Under the pieces are notes generated by a model. It saw only the letters and a list, made by a program, of their open reading frames with translations. It did no database searches and was not told where the DNA came from. From Clavibacter michiganensis subsp. insidiosus (GTDB lineage: Bacteria > Actinomycetota > Actinomycetes > Actinomycetales > Microbacteriaceae): a stretch of DNA of 64,000 nucleotides. A program made the position numbers and the translations under genes. Position 1 is the stretch's first letter. Each line of letters opens with the position of its first letter. Shown in pieces: positions 1 to 7,983 of the stretch. The stretch is taken from the NCBI RefSeq assembly GCF_002240565.1, contig NZ_MZMO01000001.1:2294001-2358000 (forward strand), given 5' to 3'.

Positions 1-74
1 ACGGCATCCGGCAGACGTTATCCAAGCGTTACCGCCGCTGCCCCGCGGACGGGGGCGGGCCGTCGGGAGGCGGG

Positions 75-749
75 TCAGCCGCGCGGGGGGCGAGCGGCGG
101 GCGGCAGCAGGCCGAGCTCCATCGCGAGCGTGACCGCGCGGGTCCGGTCGCCGACGCCGAGCTTCTCGAAGACGTGCAGCAGGTGCGTCTTCACGGTCGC
201 GGGGGTCACGTGCAGCTCGAGGGCGATGCGGGCGTTGGTGCGGCCGGCGGCCACGAGCGCGAGCACCTCGGTCTCGCGCGGACTGAGGGTCGGCGTGGGG
301 ACGACGGGCTCGGGGGCGGGGCGCGCCACCTGACGGACCAGCGCCGCGGCGATCGCAGGCGCGAGCGCGACCTCGCCGCGGGCCACCGCGCGGACGCCGG
401 CGAGGATCTCCTCCTCGGGCGCCGCCTTCAACAGGTAGCCGCTCGCCCCCGCCTCGATGGCGGTGAGGATGCTCGCGTCGGTCTCGTAGGTCGTGAGGAC
501 GAGGACGCGCACGTCGGGCGCCTCCTCGCGGATGCGCGCGGTCGCGCCGACGCCGTCGAGCCCGGGCATGCGGAGGTCCATGAGGACGACGTCGGGCCGC
601 TCCGCGCGGGCGAGCGCGACCGCCGCATCGCCGTCGGGCGCCTGCCCCACGACGTCGATGTCGACGGCGGAGGCGAGGAGCGCGGCGAGGCCGGCGCGGA
701 CGACGGGGTGGCCGTCGACGACGACGACGCGGACGGGTGCCGGCGGCAT
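75..749 (-). CDS. LuxR/NarL-family response regulator
   Basis: A 224-residue DNA-binding response regulator. The N-terminal receiver domain (about residues 5-120) carries the phospho-acceptor Asp in the motif VVLMDLRMPG. The C-terminal LuxR-type helix-turn-helix (about 155-215) has the typical SPRETEVLALVAAG and TVKTHL motifs. The start is the ATG at 749, where receiver homology begins; the same frame stays open far upstream only because the DNA is GC-rich. It lies downstream of, and overlaps, the sensor kinase gene, so the two are probably cotranscribed with the ABC exporter. Oddity: the acidic-pocket motif reads VDGHPVVRAG, whereas the family usually has two adjacent acidic residues (DDHP). 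Family assignment is secure; the stimulus is unknown. Confidence 0.93.
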   Translation of the reverse strand: MPPAPVRVVVVDGHPVVRAGLAALLASAVDIDVVGQAPDGDAAVALARAERPDVVLMDLRMPGLDGVGATARIREEAPDVRVLVLTTYETDASILTAIEAGASGYLLKAAPEEEILAGVRAVARGEVALAPAIAAALVRQVARPAPEPVVPTPTLSPRETEVLALVAAGRTNARIALELHVTPATVKTHLLHVFEKLGVGDRTRAVTLAMELGLLPPAARPPRG

Positions 750-2017
750 GCGCGGGCCCGCACGGGGGTCGCGGCCGGGGCGGTCGGGTCCGCCGCGGGT
801 GCCCCGTGCGCGGGGATGCGCGCGGTGAGCCGCGTGCCGCCGGGATCGCTCGCGACGTCGAGGCGTCCGCCGGCCGCCACCAGCCGGCGGCGCATCCCGT
901 CGAGGCCGTACCCACCCGATGCGCGTGTCGCGTCGAAGCCGCGGCCGTCGTCCCGGATCACGAGCACGACGTCGTCGCCGTCGCGATGCAGGACCAGCTC
1001 CACGGCGGACGCGCCCGCGTGGCGGCGCACGTTCGCGAGGCCCTCCTGGGCGCAGCGGAGGAGGACGACCTCGGCGTCGCGGTCGACGGATCCGACGCCC
1101 GCGTCCGCGCGCACCTCGACAGGGACGCCGGCCTCGCGGGACAAGCGCGCGCCGAGCCGGGCGAGGGCCCGGCCGAGGCCGTCCGTGAGCTCGACGGGCG
1201 CGGTGGCCGCGACGATCGCGCGGGTCTGCGTCAGCGCGTCGCGCGCGCCGTCCTCGAGCTGGGCGAGGGTCTCCTCCATCGCGTCCGTCTCGCCGCCGCG
1301 GAGCTCCCGTCGGCCGCGCTGCGCGAGCATCACGAGGCCGGTGAGGTCCTGCGCGACCGTGTCGTGGATGTCCGCCGACAGCCGCTCCCGCTCGCGGGCG
1401 GCTCCCGCCTCGCGGCCGAGCTCCTCGACCTGCGCCTGCGCCGCGCGGAGCCCCTCGAGCAGATGCAGGCGCTCGTGGCTGAGGTCGGCGATGCGCGTGA
1501 TCCACAGCCCGAGGGCGATGCTCCCGCCGAGGCTCAGCCCCTGCGACACGGCCATGGTCGGCAGCGCGCCGGGCAGGTCGCCGAAGCCGAGCACGAAGCC
1601 GACGGCGATGGATCCCGTCAGCACGAGAGTCCCGATCACGGCGTCGCGCACCCGGTCCAGCAGCAGCCAGACGAGCGGGCACAGCACGCACTGCACGATC
1701 GCGAACGACGACAGGCTCGCGACGCCCCAGGTGGCGGCGGGGATGACGAGCGCGAGGAAGACCACCGCCGACGGCAGAGGGGCCACCGAGCCGGCTCCCG
1801 CCGCCGACGCGGCCGCGGAGGCCTCGAGCGCACGGCGGCCGAGCAGGAGGTAGAGGGCCGACATCGCCGCTATGGCCCCCCATGCACCCCAGCCGGCGTC
1901 GCTCCCCGCGCCGATCGTGAGCACGACCAGCAGCGCCATCGTCACCGCGTAGCCGACGTGGACGGTGCGGGTCGGGATCATCCCCTGAGCCTGCCATCCC
2001 GCTCCGTGGTCGCGCAC
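428..2017 (-). CDS. Sensor histidine kinase (HisKA_3 family)
   Basis: Membrane sensor kinase of the DesK/NarX-like class. Several hydrophobic segments fill about residues 20-175, followed by a short coiled linker. The dimerisation/phosphorylation motif DIHDTVAQDL has its His near residue 218. The HATPase domain has the N-box (NVRRHA) and glycine box (DDGRGFD). Start choice: the GTG at 2017 lies 4 nt after the permease stop; the ATG at 1981 is an alternative. Oddity: after the normal kinase end (GGTRLTARIPA) no stop occurs, and the frame runs about 105 more codons into the regulator gene, with low-complexity Ser/Arg/Pro sequence that looks non-native. It probably phosphorylates the regulator at 75-749 and controls the adjacent exporter (inferred from position). 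Confidence 0.88.
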   Translation of the reverse strand: MRDHGAGWQAQGMIPTRTVHVGYAVTMALLVVLTIGAGSDAGWGAWGAIAAMSALYLLLGRRALEASAAASAAGAGSVAPLPSAVVFLALVIPAATWGVASLSSFAIVQCVLCPLVWLLLDRVRDAVIGTLVLTGSIAVGFVLGFGDLPGALPTMAVSQGLSLGGSIALGLWITRIADLSHERLHLLEGLRAAQAQVEELGREAGAARERERLSADIHDTVAQDLTGLVMLAQRGRRELRGGETDAMEETLAQLEDGARDALTQTRAIVAATAPVELTDGLGRALARLGARLSREAGVPVEVRADAGVGSVDRDAEVVLLRCAQEGLANVRRHAGASAVELVLHRDGDDVVLVIRDDGRGFDATRASGGYGLDGMRRRLVAAGGRLDVASDPGGTRLTARIPAHGAPAADPTAPAATPVRARACRRHPSASSSSTATPSSAPASPRSSPPPSTSTSWGRRPTAMRRSRSPARSGPTSSSWTSACPGSTASARPRASARRRPTCASSSSRPTRPTRASSPPSRRGRAATC

Positions 2018-2020
2018 CGC

Positions 2021-2884
2021 TCAGGAGTCCCGACGGATCCAGCGGAAGGTGGCGACCGCGGCGATCGTGCCGCCGACCAGCCAGATCGCGAGGACGACCG
2101 CGACGCCCGCGAGGTCCCACGTGCCGCCGCGCTCGACGGCCGCGAGCGCGTCCGGCAGGAACACGGCGCGCATGCCCTGCGCCATCCACTTCAGCGGCAG
2201 GAAGGCCGCGACGTCCTGCAGCCAGGTCGGCAGCATCGTGAAGGTCAGGTAGACGCCGCTGATGAACTGCAGCACGAGCACGATCGGCGTGATGACCGCC
2301 GTGGCCGAGGCGCCGGAGCGCGGGATGCGGCTGAGCGCGATGCCCAGCACGGCCGACGACGTGATCCCGAGCGCGTACACCCACGCGAACGTGATCCAGC
2401 GGCCGGCGTCGGTCGGCAGCTCCACGCCGAACGCGAACCGCGCGACGAGCAGCAGCACGACCATCTGGAGCAGGGAGGTCACGATGACCTGCCCGCCCTT
2501 GCCGATGAAGTACGAGAGCACGGGCAGCGGGGATCCGGCGAGCCGCTTGAGCGTGCCGTCGCTGCGCTCCATCGCGATGTCGACCGCGAGGTTCTGCACG
2601 CCCGAGAGGAGGATGCCCGCCGCGATCATGCCCGGCAGGTAGTAGGCCGCGGCGCTGACGCCGCCGGACCCGTCGGGCGCGGTGCCGAGGTTGCCCGACG
2701 ACCCGAAGGCCACCGAGAAGATCGACAGCATGATGACCGGGAAGAGGAACGTGAAGATGATCGTGTCGGTCTGCCGGAAGTAGCGGCGTACCTCGTAGCG
2801 GATCCGGTGGATCCCGAGCGGCAGGACGCCGGGCAGGGCGAGGGGGCGGGCCGCGACGGGGCGCGCCGGGCGGACGGCGGTCAT
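2021..2884 (-). CDS. ABC-2 type transporter permease
   Basis: A 287-residue integral membrane protein of the ABC-2 exporter class, with about six hydrophobic segments: near residues 45-62, 85-105, 135-160, 170-190, 200-220 and 255-275. The motif RSDGTLKRLAGSPLP before the third segment is typical of this family. Its ATG overlaps the ATPase stop codon as ATGA (2881-2884), showing translational coupling to the ATP-binding subunit. With that subunit it should form a homodimeric-permease exporter of a drug, lipid or antibiotic-like substrate; the substrate cannot be told from sequence. The sensor kinase follows 4 nt later, so this is one four-gene operon. Confidence 0.93.
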   Translation of the reverse strand: MTAVRPARPVAARPLALPGVLPLGIHRIRYEVRRYFRQTDTIIFTFLFPVIMLSIFSVAFGSSGNLGTAPDGSGGVSAAAYYLPGMIAAGILLSGVQNLAVDIAMERSDGTLKRLAGSPLPVLSYFIGKGGQVIVTSLLQMVVLLLVARFAFGVELPTDAGRWITFAWVYALGITSSAVLGIALSRIPRSGASATAVITPIVLVLQFISGVYLTFTMLPTWLQDVAAFLPLKWMAQGMRAVFLPDALAAVERGGTWDLAGVAVVLAIWLVGGTIAAVATFRWIRRDS

Positions 2885-3795
2885 GCCGCCACCTCCTCGG
2901 CGGCGGGAGCGGCGGAGGGGGTCGGGGCGTCGAGTGCGCCGGCCTCCGCGAGCAGTCCGAGGTACACGTCCTCGAGGCTCGGCCGCACGATCCGCAGGTC
3001 GCGCGGCTCGCCGCCGGGGGTGGCCTGCGACAGCGCTGCAACGAACGCGCCGGGCGTCCGGGTGCGCTCGTCGTGGGACCCGTCGTCGTCGCGCCAGAGC
3101 ACCCGCGGGATCCGCGCCTCCTCTCCCCCGATCTCGTCGAGCCGGCCGATCGCCACCAGGCGCCCGCCCGCGATCACCGCGGCCCGGTCGCCGAGCTGCG
3201 CCGCCTCGTCGAGGTAGTGCGTGGTGAGGAGGATGGTCGTGCCCTCCGCCTTGAGCTCGCGGATGAGGTCCCAGAACCGGTGCCGGGCCTCGGGGTCGAA
3301 GCCCGTCGTCGGCTCGTCGAGGAACAGCAGCTCGGGGCGGCCGATGATCCCGAGGGCCACGTCCACGCGGCGCCGCTGGCCGCCCGAGAGCGCGCGCAGG
3401 AGCGTGCCGGCCTTCTCGGTGAGGCCCACCGCCTCGATGGTCGCGTCGACGTCGCGCGGCCGCGGGTACATCGCCGCGAAGTGCGCGACCTGCTCGCGGA
3501 CCGTCATCGCGCCGCTCTCGGAGCTCGACTGGAGCACCATGCCGATGCGGGCGCGCCAGGCGCGGCCGCCCGTCGCGGGGTCGACGCCCAGCACGGTCGC
3601 GGAGCCGCCCGTGCGGAGCCGGTACCCCTCGAGGATCTCGATGGTCGTCGACTTGCCCGCGCCGTTCGGCCCGAGGAGCGCGAACGTCTCGCCGCGGTGG
3701 ATGTCGAAGGAGACGCCCCGGAGGGCGGTGGTCGTGCCGTAGGTCGTCGCGAGGTCGCGCACGCGGACGTGCTCCTCGACGGCTGCTGTGGTCAT
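2881..3795 (-). CDS. ABC transporter ATP-binding protein
   Basis: A 304-residue nucleotide-binding subunit. Walker A is GPNGAGKST (about residues 44-52), the signature is LSGGQRRR, and Walker B is LLFLDEPTTG, followed by the switch His in LLTTHYLDEAAQ. A family-typical C-terminal extension follows the ATPase core. The ATG at 3795 is chosen because homology begins immediately after it; further upstream the frame has no family similarity. It is the first gene of the leftward operon ATPase-permease-kinase-regulator and is divergent from the DUF418 gene, with about 135 bp between starts, so both promoters should sit there. Confidence 0.95.
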   Translation of the reverse strand: MTTAAVEEHVRVRDLATTYGTTTALRGVSFDIHRGETFALLGPNGAGKSTTIEILEGYRLRTGGSATVLGVDPATGGRAWRARIGMVLQSSSESGAMTVREQVAHFAAMYPRPRDVDATIEAVGLTEKAGTLLRALSGGQRRRVDVALGIIGRPELLFLDEPTTGFDPEARHRFWDLIRELKAEGTTILLTTHYLDEAAQLGDRAAVIAGGRLVAIGRLDEIGGEEARIPRVLWRDDDGSHDERTRTPGAFVAALSQATPGGEPRDLRIVRPSLEDVYLGLLAEAGALDAPTPSAAPAAEEVAA

Positions 3796-3931
3796 GGATC
3801 CAGCGTGGCGGTCGGCGGCCCGCAGCGGAACGGCCGAGCGGTCGATCCACGGCATCGACCGATCGGTGGATGCGCGCGCGGTCCCCCGCCGGGCGGAGGC
3901 GCCGCGCGTCCGCACCGGGCAGGCTGGATCC

Positions 3932-5170
3932 GTGACCCCGCTCCCCGGATCCCCCGCGCCCGTCGCCCATGCCGGTCCGACGCCCGCGGCGGAGCGCAGC
4001 CTCGCGCCCGACCTCCTCCGCGGCATCGCGCTGCTCGGCATCGCGCTCGCGAACTCCGTCTACTTCATCGTCGGCCGCCCGACCGGCCCGCTCGGCCGCC
4101 CGACGGACGGCACGCCGCTCGACCACGTGGCCGATGCGCTCGTGGGCACGCTCGTCGACAACCGCGCGTTCCCGCTGTTCACGATGCTGTTCGCGTACGG
4201 CTTCGCGGTGATCCTGCGGCGCCAGGCGGCCGCGGGCGTCGACGGCCCGCGCGCCCGACGGCTGCTCCTCCGCCGGAGCGCGTGGCTCGTGGTCTTCGGG
4301 GCGCTGCACGTGGTGCTGCTGTTCGAGGGCGACATCCTGCTGTCGTACGGGATCCTCGGGCTCGCGCTCGCCGCGCTGTACCGGGCGAGCGACCGCGTGT
4401 TCCGCGTGCTCGTGGGGGCGCCCGCGGTCGTGTTCCTCGTCGTCGCCGGGGCGGACGGCCTCACGGGCGACGACGGATCCGCCTCGCTGTCCGGCGGCGA
4501 CGGCACTTTCCTCGGCGACCTCGCGAGCCGGGCGGTCACGCTCGCCGCGCTGATCGTGGCGACCCCCGTGACGGTGGGGGCGCTCGTGCCGCTGGCGGCG
4601 ATCGGGATGCTGCTCGGCCGCCGCCGCGTGCTCGAGGACCCGGCCGCGCACCTGCCGCTCCTGCGCGCGCTGGCGCTGGTCGGCCTGCCCGTCAGCGTGC
4701 TCGGCGCGCTGCCGCTCGTGCTCGCGGCGGTGGGCGCGATCGACGCGGATCCGGTCGCGCTCTACCTGCTCGGGGTGCTGCACGGCGCGACCGGCGTGGG
4801 CGGCGCGCTCGGGCTGCTCGGCCTCGTCGGCTGGGCGGTCGCCGCGCGGGCCCGCCGAGGGGATCCCGCGCCCGGGCCGGCGCTCCGTGCGCTCGTGGCC
4901 GTGGGCCGCCGCTCGATGACGTGCTACCTGCTCCAGTCCGTGCTGTTCGCGATCCTGCTGGAGCCGTGGTCGCTCGGCCTCGGCGTCGGCGCGGGGACCG
5001 CCCGCATCGCGCTGATCGCGATCGGCGTCTGGCTCGTCACGGTCGCGGTGGCCGTGGCGCTCGAGCGCGCCGGCCGGGCGGGTCCCGCCGAGTGGGCGAT
5101 CCGCCGCCTCGCCTACGGGACGCGCCCGGCCGCGGGAGCGGCGCCCGCGCAGCCGATCAGCGCGGGATGA
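3932..5170 (+). CDS. DUF418 family membrane protein (YeiB-like)
   Basis: A 412-residue polytopic membrane protein. The N-terminus contains the family's LAPDLLRGIALLGI motif and the NRAFPLFTMLFAYGF segment; the C-terminal DUF418 region has RSMTCYLLQSVLF and ends in the PAEWAIRRLAYG motif. About ten hydrophobic segments are visible. The GTG at 3932 is preferred: the longer frame upstream carries Arg-rich non-membrane sequence. Function is not established for the family; roles in envelope or transport have been suggested. Its 3' end overlaps the convergent reductase gene by 14 bp. Confidence 0.87.
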   Translation: MTPLPGSPAPVAHAGPTPAAERSLAPDLLRGIALLGIALANSVYFIVGRPTGPLGRPTDGTPLDHVADALVGTLVDNRAFPLFTMLFAYGFAVILRRQAAAGVDGPRARRLLLRRSAWLVVFGALHVVLLFEGDILLSYGILGLALAALYRASDRVFRVLVGAPAVVFLVVAGADGLTGDDGSASLSGGDGTFLGDLASRAVTLAALIVATPVTVGALVPLAAIGMLLGRRRVLEDPAAHLPLLRALALVGLPVSVLGALPLVLAAVGAIDADPVALYLLGVLHGATGVGGALGLLGLVGWAVAARARRGDPAPGPALRALVAVGRRSMTCYLLQSVLFAILLEPWSLGLGVGAGTARIALIAIGVWLVTVAVAVALERAGRAGPAEWAIRRLAYGTRPAAGAAPAQPISAG

Positions 5171-6287
5171 GCCCCTCCGCGCGGTAGCGCTCGAACAGCC
5201 CGAGGAAGCTGTCGAGCGTGCGGTGGTGCGTGTGGAAGCCGGCGAGCCGGCTCTTGCTGATGTCGGTGACCACCTCGATGTCGCGGCCGAGGTCGGCATC
5301 GGTGTGCCACCAGGAGGCGATGCGGTTGAGGTCGGATTCCGCGAGTCCGGCCTCGCGCGCGATGCGGGCCCACTCGTCCTCGTAGCCGGCCATCTGCTGC
5401 TCGAGCGGACGCGGCGCGTCCTGGAAGCCGACCGGCTCGACGCCGAAGTACGCGGCGAGGCGGGGCCACATCCAGCGCCAGCGGAAGACGTCGCCGTTGA
5501 CGACGTTGAACGCCTCGTCGCGGCCGGCCTCGTGGGTGGACGCCCAGATCATCTGGTCGGCGAGCACGGTCGCGTCGGTCACGTCGGTGAGGCCGTCCCA
5601 CTGGGTCGCGCTGCCCGGGAAGACGAACGGCAGGCCGAGGTCGCGGCAGATGGATCCGTAGACCGCGAGCGTCAGCCCCATGTTCATCTGGTTGCCGACC
5701 GCGTGCCCGATGACCGTGTGCGAGCGGTGCACCGACCACGCGAAGCCCTGGCGCGCGGCGGCGGCGAACAGCTCGTCCTCCTGCGCGTAGTAGAAGTTCG
5801 GGGCCTCGAGGCGCTCCTCCTCCTCGTGGAAGGGGGTGTCGGGCATGTTGCCCTGCCCGTACGCCTCGAACGGGCCGAGGTAGTGCTTGAGGCCGGTGAC
5901 GAGGGCGGCGTGCTCGACGGGCGCGCCGTCGAGGGCCGCGAGGAGGTCGCGCACCATGCCGCCGTTGACGTCGATGTTCTCCTGCTCGGTGGGCTGGCGC
6001 GACCACGCGGTGAAGAACACGTGCGTGGGCTGCTCGCCGGAGAGCGCGCGGCGGAGGTCATCGGCGGAGCGGAGGTCGGCGCTGATCCAGCGGACGCCCG
6101 GGCGGTCGGCGCCGGCGCGGCGGCTGAGCGCGAGCACGTCCCAGCCCTCCGCGGTGAGCTGGTCGACCAGAGCGGATCCGCTGATGCCGGTCGCGCCGAC
6201 CACGAGAGCCGTGCGACCCGTTCCGTCGGAGCGCGGGGACGCGGCGAGGGCGGACGTGCGGGCGGGGGTGTCTCGGTTCTCAGTCAT
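5157..6287 (-). CDS. SDR family oxidoreductase, PRISE-like
   Basis: A 376-residue NAD(P)-dependent short-chain dehydrogenase of the extended type. The Rossmann motif GATGISGSALV lies near residue 31. Two signatures resemble the plant progesterone 5-beta-reductase/iridoid synthase (PRISE) group: TGLKHYLGPFE and NFYYAQEDELF, which in that family hold the catalytic Lys and Tyr instead of the classical YxxxK. It also has WSVHRSHTVIG. The predicted activity is reduction of an activated enone; the substrate is unknown. The ATG at 6287 has a GGGGCAGGGG purine run directly upstream. It is preceded by a strong hairpin that isolates it from the upstream small gene. Confidence 0.85.
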   Translation of the reverse strand: MTENRDTPARTSALAASPRSDGTGRTALVVGATGISGSALVDQLTAEGWDVLALSRRAGADRPGVRWISADLRSADDLRRALSGEQPTHVFFTAWSRQPTEQENIDVNGGMVRDLLAALDGAPVEHAALVTGLKHYLGPFEAYGQGNMPDTPFHEEEERLEAPNFYYAQEDELFAAAARQGFAWSVHRSHTVIGHAVGNQMNMGLTLAVYGSICRDLGLPFVFPGSATQWDGLTDVTDATVLADQMIWASTHEAGRDEAFNVVNGDVFRWRWMWPRLAAYFGVEPVGFQDAPRPLEQQMAGYEDEWARIAREAGLAESDLNRIASWWHTDADLGRDIEVVTDISKSRLAGFHTHHRTLDSFLGLFERYRAEGLIPR

Positions 6288-6302
6288 CCCCTGCCCCAAC
6301 GA

Positions 6303-6337
6303 CGAGGAGCCGCCCGGGCATTCCGGGCGGCTCCTCG
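6303..6337 (-). terminator. Strong hairpin terminator
   Basis: A perfect 15-bp GC-rich stem (6303-6317 with 6323-6337) and a 5-nt loop lie just after the stop of the small acidic protein gene at 6353 and before the reductase start. It is well placed to end the transcript of the 6353-6622 gene. Confidence 0.8.
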
Positions 6338-6352
6338 CGGGCGTGTCGGAGA

Positions 6353-6622
6353 TCAGGCGGGGTGCGGCCCGTCGACCTCCGCGTCGGCCTCGCCCTCGAT
6401 GCCGTCGCTGCCGGTGGAGGTCGCCTGCGTCGCCGCCGGGTCGGCCGGGCCCTCGCCGAGTCCCGCGTCCTCGGTGCGGCGGTCGAGGTCGGCGGCCATG
6501 GCCTCGGATCCGCTGTCGCGGTGGTCGTAGGCGACCTGCTCGGCGAGCCCGGCGCGCTTCTCGTCCGCGGTCGCCTCGCCGGCGCCGTCCATGATGGGCT
6601 GGTCCTGCTCGTGGGTGCTCAT
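6353..6622 (-). CDS. Small acidic hypothetical protein
   Basis: An 89-residue soluble protein rich in Asp, Glu, Ala and Gly (begins MSTHEQDQPIMDGAGE) with no membrane segment or cysteine. I do not recognise a domain; the low-complexity acidic C-terminus suggests disorder. Support for it being real: the ATG at 6622 sits 6 nt downstream of a TACCGT -10 hexamer on the same strand, as for other genes here, and a strong hairpin follows the stop. It is divergent from the DUF1801 gene. Confidence 0.7.
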   Translation of the reverse strand: MSTHEQDQPIMDGAGEATADEKRAGLAEQVAYDHRDSGSEAMAADLDRRTEDAGLGEGPADPAATQATSTGSDGIEGEADAEVDGPHPA

Positions 6623-6628
6623 GGTCCG

Positions 6629-6634
6629 ACGGTA
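6629..6634 (-). promoter_or_regulatory. -10 hexamer, probable leaderless start
   Basis: TACCGT on the minus strand, 6 nt before the ATG at 6622. This spacing puts the transcription start at or next to the start codon. Confidence 0.6.
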
Positions 6635-6727
6635 CGCCGTCGCAGCGGGTACGGGATCCGCGGGCCGCTTGCCGGGTCCGCCGCCACCTGCCACGCTCCA
6701 GGCAGACCACCACGCGAGGGAGCGGAC

Positions 6728-7168
6728 ATGACCGACAGCGGTTTCTCGAAGGACGAGCGCGAGGCGATGAAGCAGCGCGCGAGGGAGCTGCGCGAGGAGG
6801 CCAAGGCGCAGAAGGCCGCCGACAAGCAGGCCGCCGCGCTGCAGGGAGTGCTCGACGCGTTCGCCGCGATGCCGCCGGAGGAGCGCGCGATCGCCGAGTG
6901 GCTGCACGGCATCGTGCTCGAGCACGCGCCAGACCTCGCGCCCAAGACCTGGTACGGCTTCCCGGCCTACGCGGACGCCGACGGCAAGCCCGTCGTGTTC
7001 TTCCAGCCGGGCTCGAAGTTCGGGACCCGGTACTCGACGCTCGGCTTCCAGGATCCGGCGCAGCTCGACGAGGGCACGATGTGGCCGACGTCCTACGCGC
7101 TGACCGCGGTGGATCCCGCCAACGAGGAGCGCGTGGCGGAGCTGGTGCGGCGGGCCGTCGGCGGCTGA
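6728..7168 (+). CDS. DUF1801-like protein
   Basis: A 146-residue cytosolic protein. A charged helical N-terminus (residues 8-45, Lys/Glu/Ala-rich) precedes a domain containing APDLAPKTWYGFPAYA and VVFFQPGSKFGTRYSTLGF, which resembles the DUF1801/YdhG fold. The family has no settled biochemical role. The ATG at 6728 follows the purine-rich sequence GAGGGAGCGG. It is monocistronic as far as can be seen. Confidence 0.82.
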   Translation: MTDSGFSKDEREAMKQRARELREEAKAQKAADKQAAALQGVLDAFAAMPPEERAIAEWLHGIVLEHAPDLAPKTWYGFPAYADADGKPVVFFQPGSKFGTRYSTLGFQDPAQLDEGTMWPTSYALTAVDPANEERVAELVRRAVGG

Positions 7169-7215
7169 TCCCGCGGCGGCCCGTTCGGGGGTCGACGCGG
7201 GTCGATGCGCGACCC

Positions 7216-7237
7216 TATATTGATGACATGTCATCAA
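7216..7237 (+). promoter_or_regulatory. -10 box plus palindromic operator over the start codon
   Basis: TATATT (7216-7221) lies 6 nt before the ATG at 7228, with a TCGACG-like -35 at 7192-7197. A perfect 18-bp palindrome (7220-7237, half site TTGATGACA) overlaps the -10 and contains the ATG. A MarR-family gene is the second gene of this operon, so autorepression at this site is likely. Confidence 0.75.
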
Positions 7238-7983
7238 TCGCGTCCCCGCCCACGCTCGTCGGCGTGCCCTGCTTCTCGGGAGCGCCGTGGGACTTCCGTC
7301 CCCTCCGAGCGCTGGCCGCGTACCCGCTCCGCACCCTCGCCCTGCCCCACGACGCGCGCTCGGTCGAGGAGGCGGCCGACGCCGTCGAGGACTTGGTGCG
7401 CGACCTCCCGCGTTACGTGCTCGTGGGCGACTCCTTCGGCGCGGTCGTGAGCCTGGCGCTGGCGCTCCGTCGCCCGGCGGGACTCGCCGGGCTCGTGCTC
7501 TCGGGCGGCTTCGCGGCGGATCCGACGCCCGCGTGGAAGACGCGCGCCGCCTCCCTCGCCCGGCACGTGCCGCGGGTCCTCTACGAGCAGGGGATCCTCC
7601 GCTTCCACGCGGCGCAGCTCGCCTCCCGGTCGGACGCGGCGGCTCCGCACCCGCTGACCCGTCGCGACTACCGGGAGCTGTTCCGGATCCACACGCCCGC
7701 CAGCGCCTACGCGAACCGGGTCGGCGCGGTCGTCGGCTTCGACGTGCGCGCGCGCATCCACCGCATCGACGTGCCGACGCTGCTGATGACCCCCGAGGAC
7801 GACCGGCTCGTCGGCCCCACCGCCGCCGCCGCGCTCCGCGACGGGCTGCCGCATGCCCGGGAGATGGTGCTGCCCGGCACCGGGCACATGCTCCGCTTCA
7901 CGCACCCCGGGGAGTACGCGGATGCCGTGGACGGGTTCGTGCGTTCCGAGGTCGGCCTCGGCGTGGCGGCGGGCGCAGCATGA
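7228..7983 (+). CDS. Alpha/beta hydrolase
   Basis: A 251-residue alpha/beta-hydrolase fold enzyme. The nucleophile elbow is GDSFGAVV (Ser near residue 73). A catalytic acid candidate lies in TPEDDRLVGP, and the His is in GTGHMLRFTHP near the end. The oxyanion region near residue 18 reads GAPWDF. The substrate is unknown; the size suits a small esterase or lactonase. The ATG at 7228 is 6 nt downstream of a -10 box, with no ribosome binding site, so the mRNA is probably leaderless. It overlaps the MarR gene by 4 nt (ATGA), so hydrolase and regulator are coupled. Confidence 0.87.
   Translation: MSSIASPPTLVGVPCFSGAPWDFRPLRALAAYPLRTLALPHDARSVEEAADAVEDLVRDLPRYVLVGDSFGAVVSLALALRRPAGLAGLVLSGGFAADPTPAWKTRAASLARHVPRVLYEQGILRFHAAQLASRSDAAAPHPLTRRDYRELFRIHTPASAYANRVGAVVGFDVRARIHRIDVPTLLMTPEDDRLVGPTAAAALRDGLPHAREMVLPGTGHMLRFTHPGEYADAVDGFVRSEVGLGVAAGAA

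Noticed and set aside
75..3041. A 988-codon open frame covering regulator, kinase and transporter genes.
   Set aside because: Only its last 224 codons (the regulator) have family motifs; the rest is the Arg/Pro/Gly-rich shadow of the kinase and permease genes in another frame.
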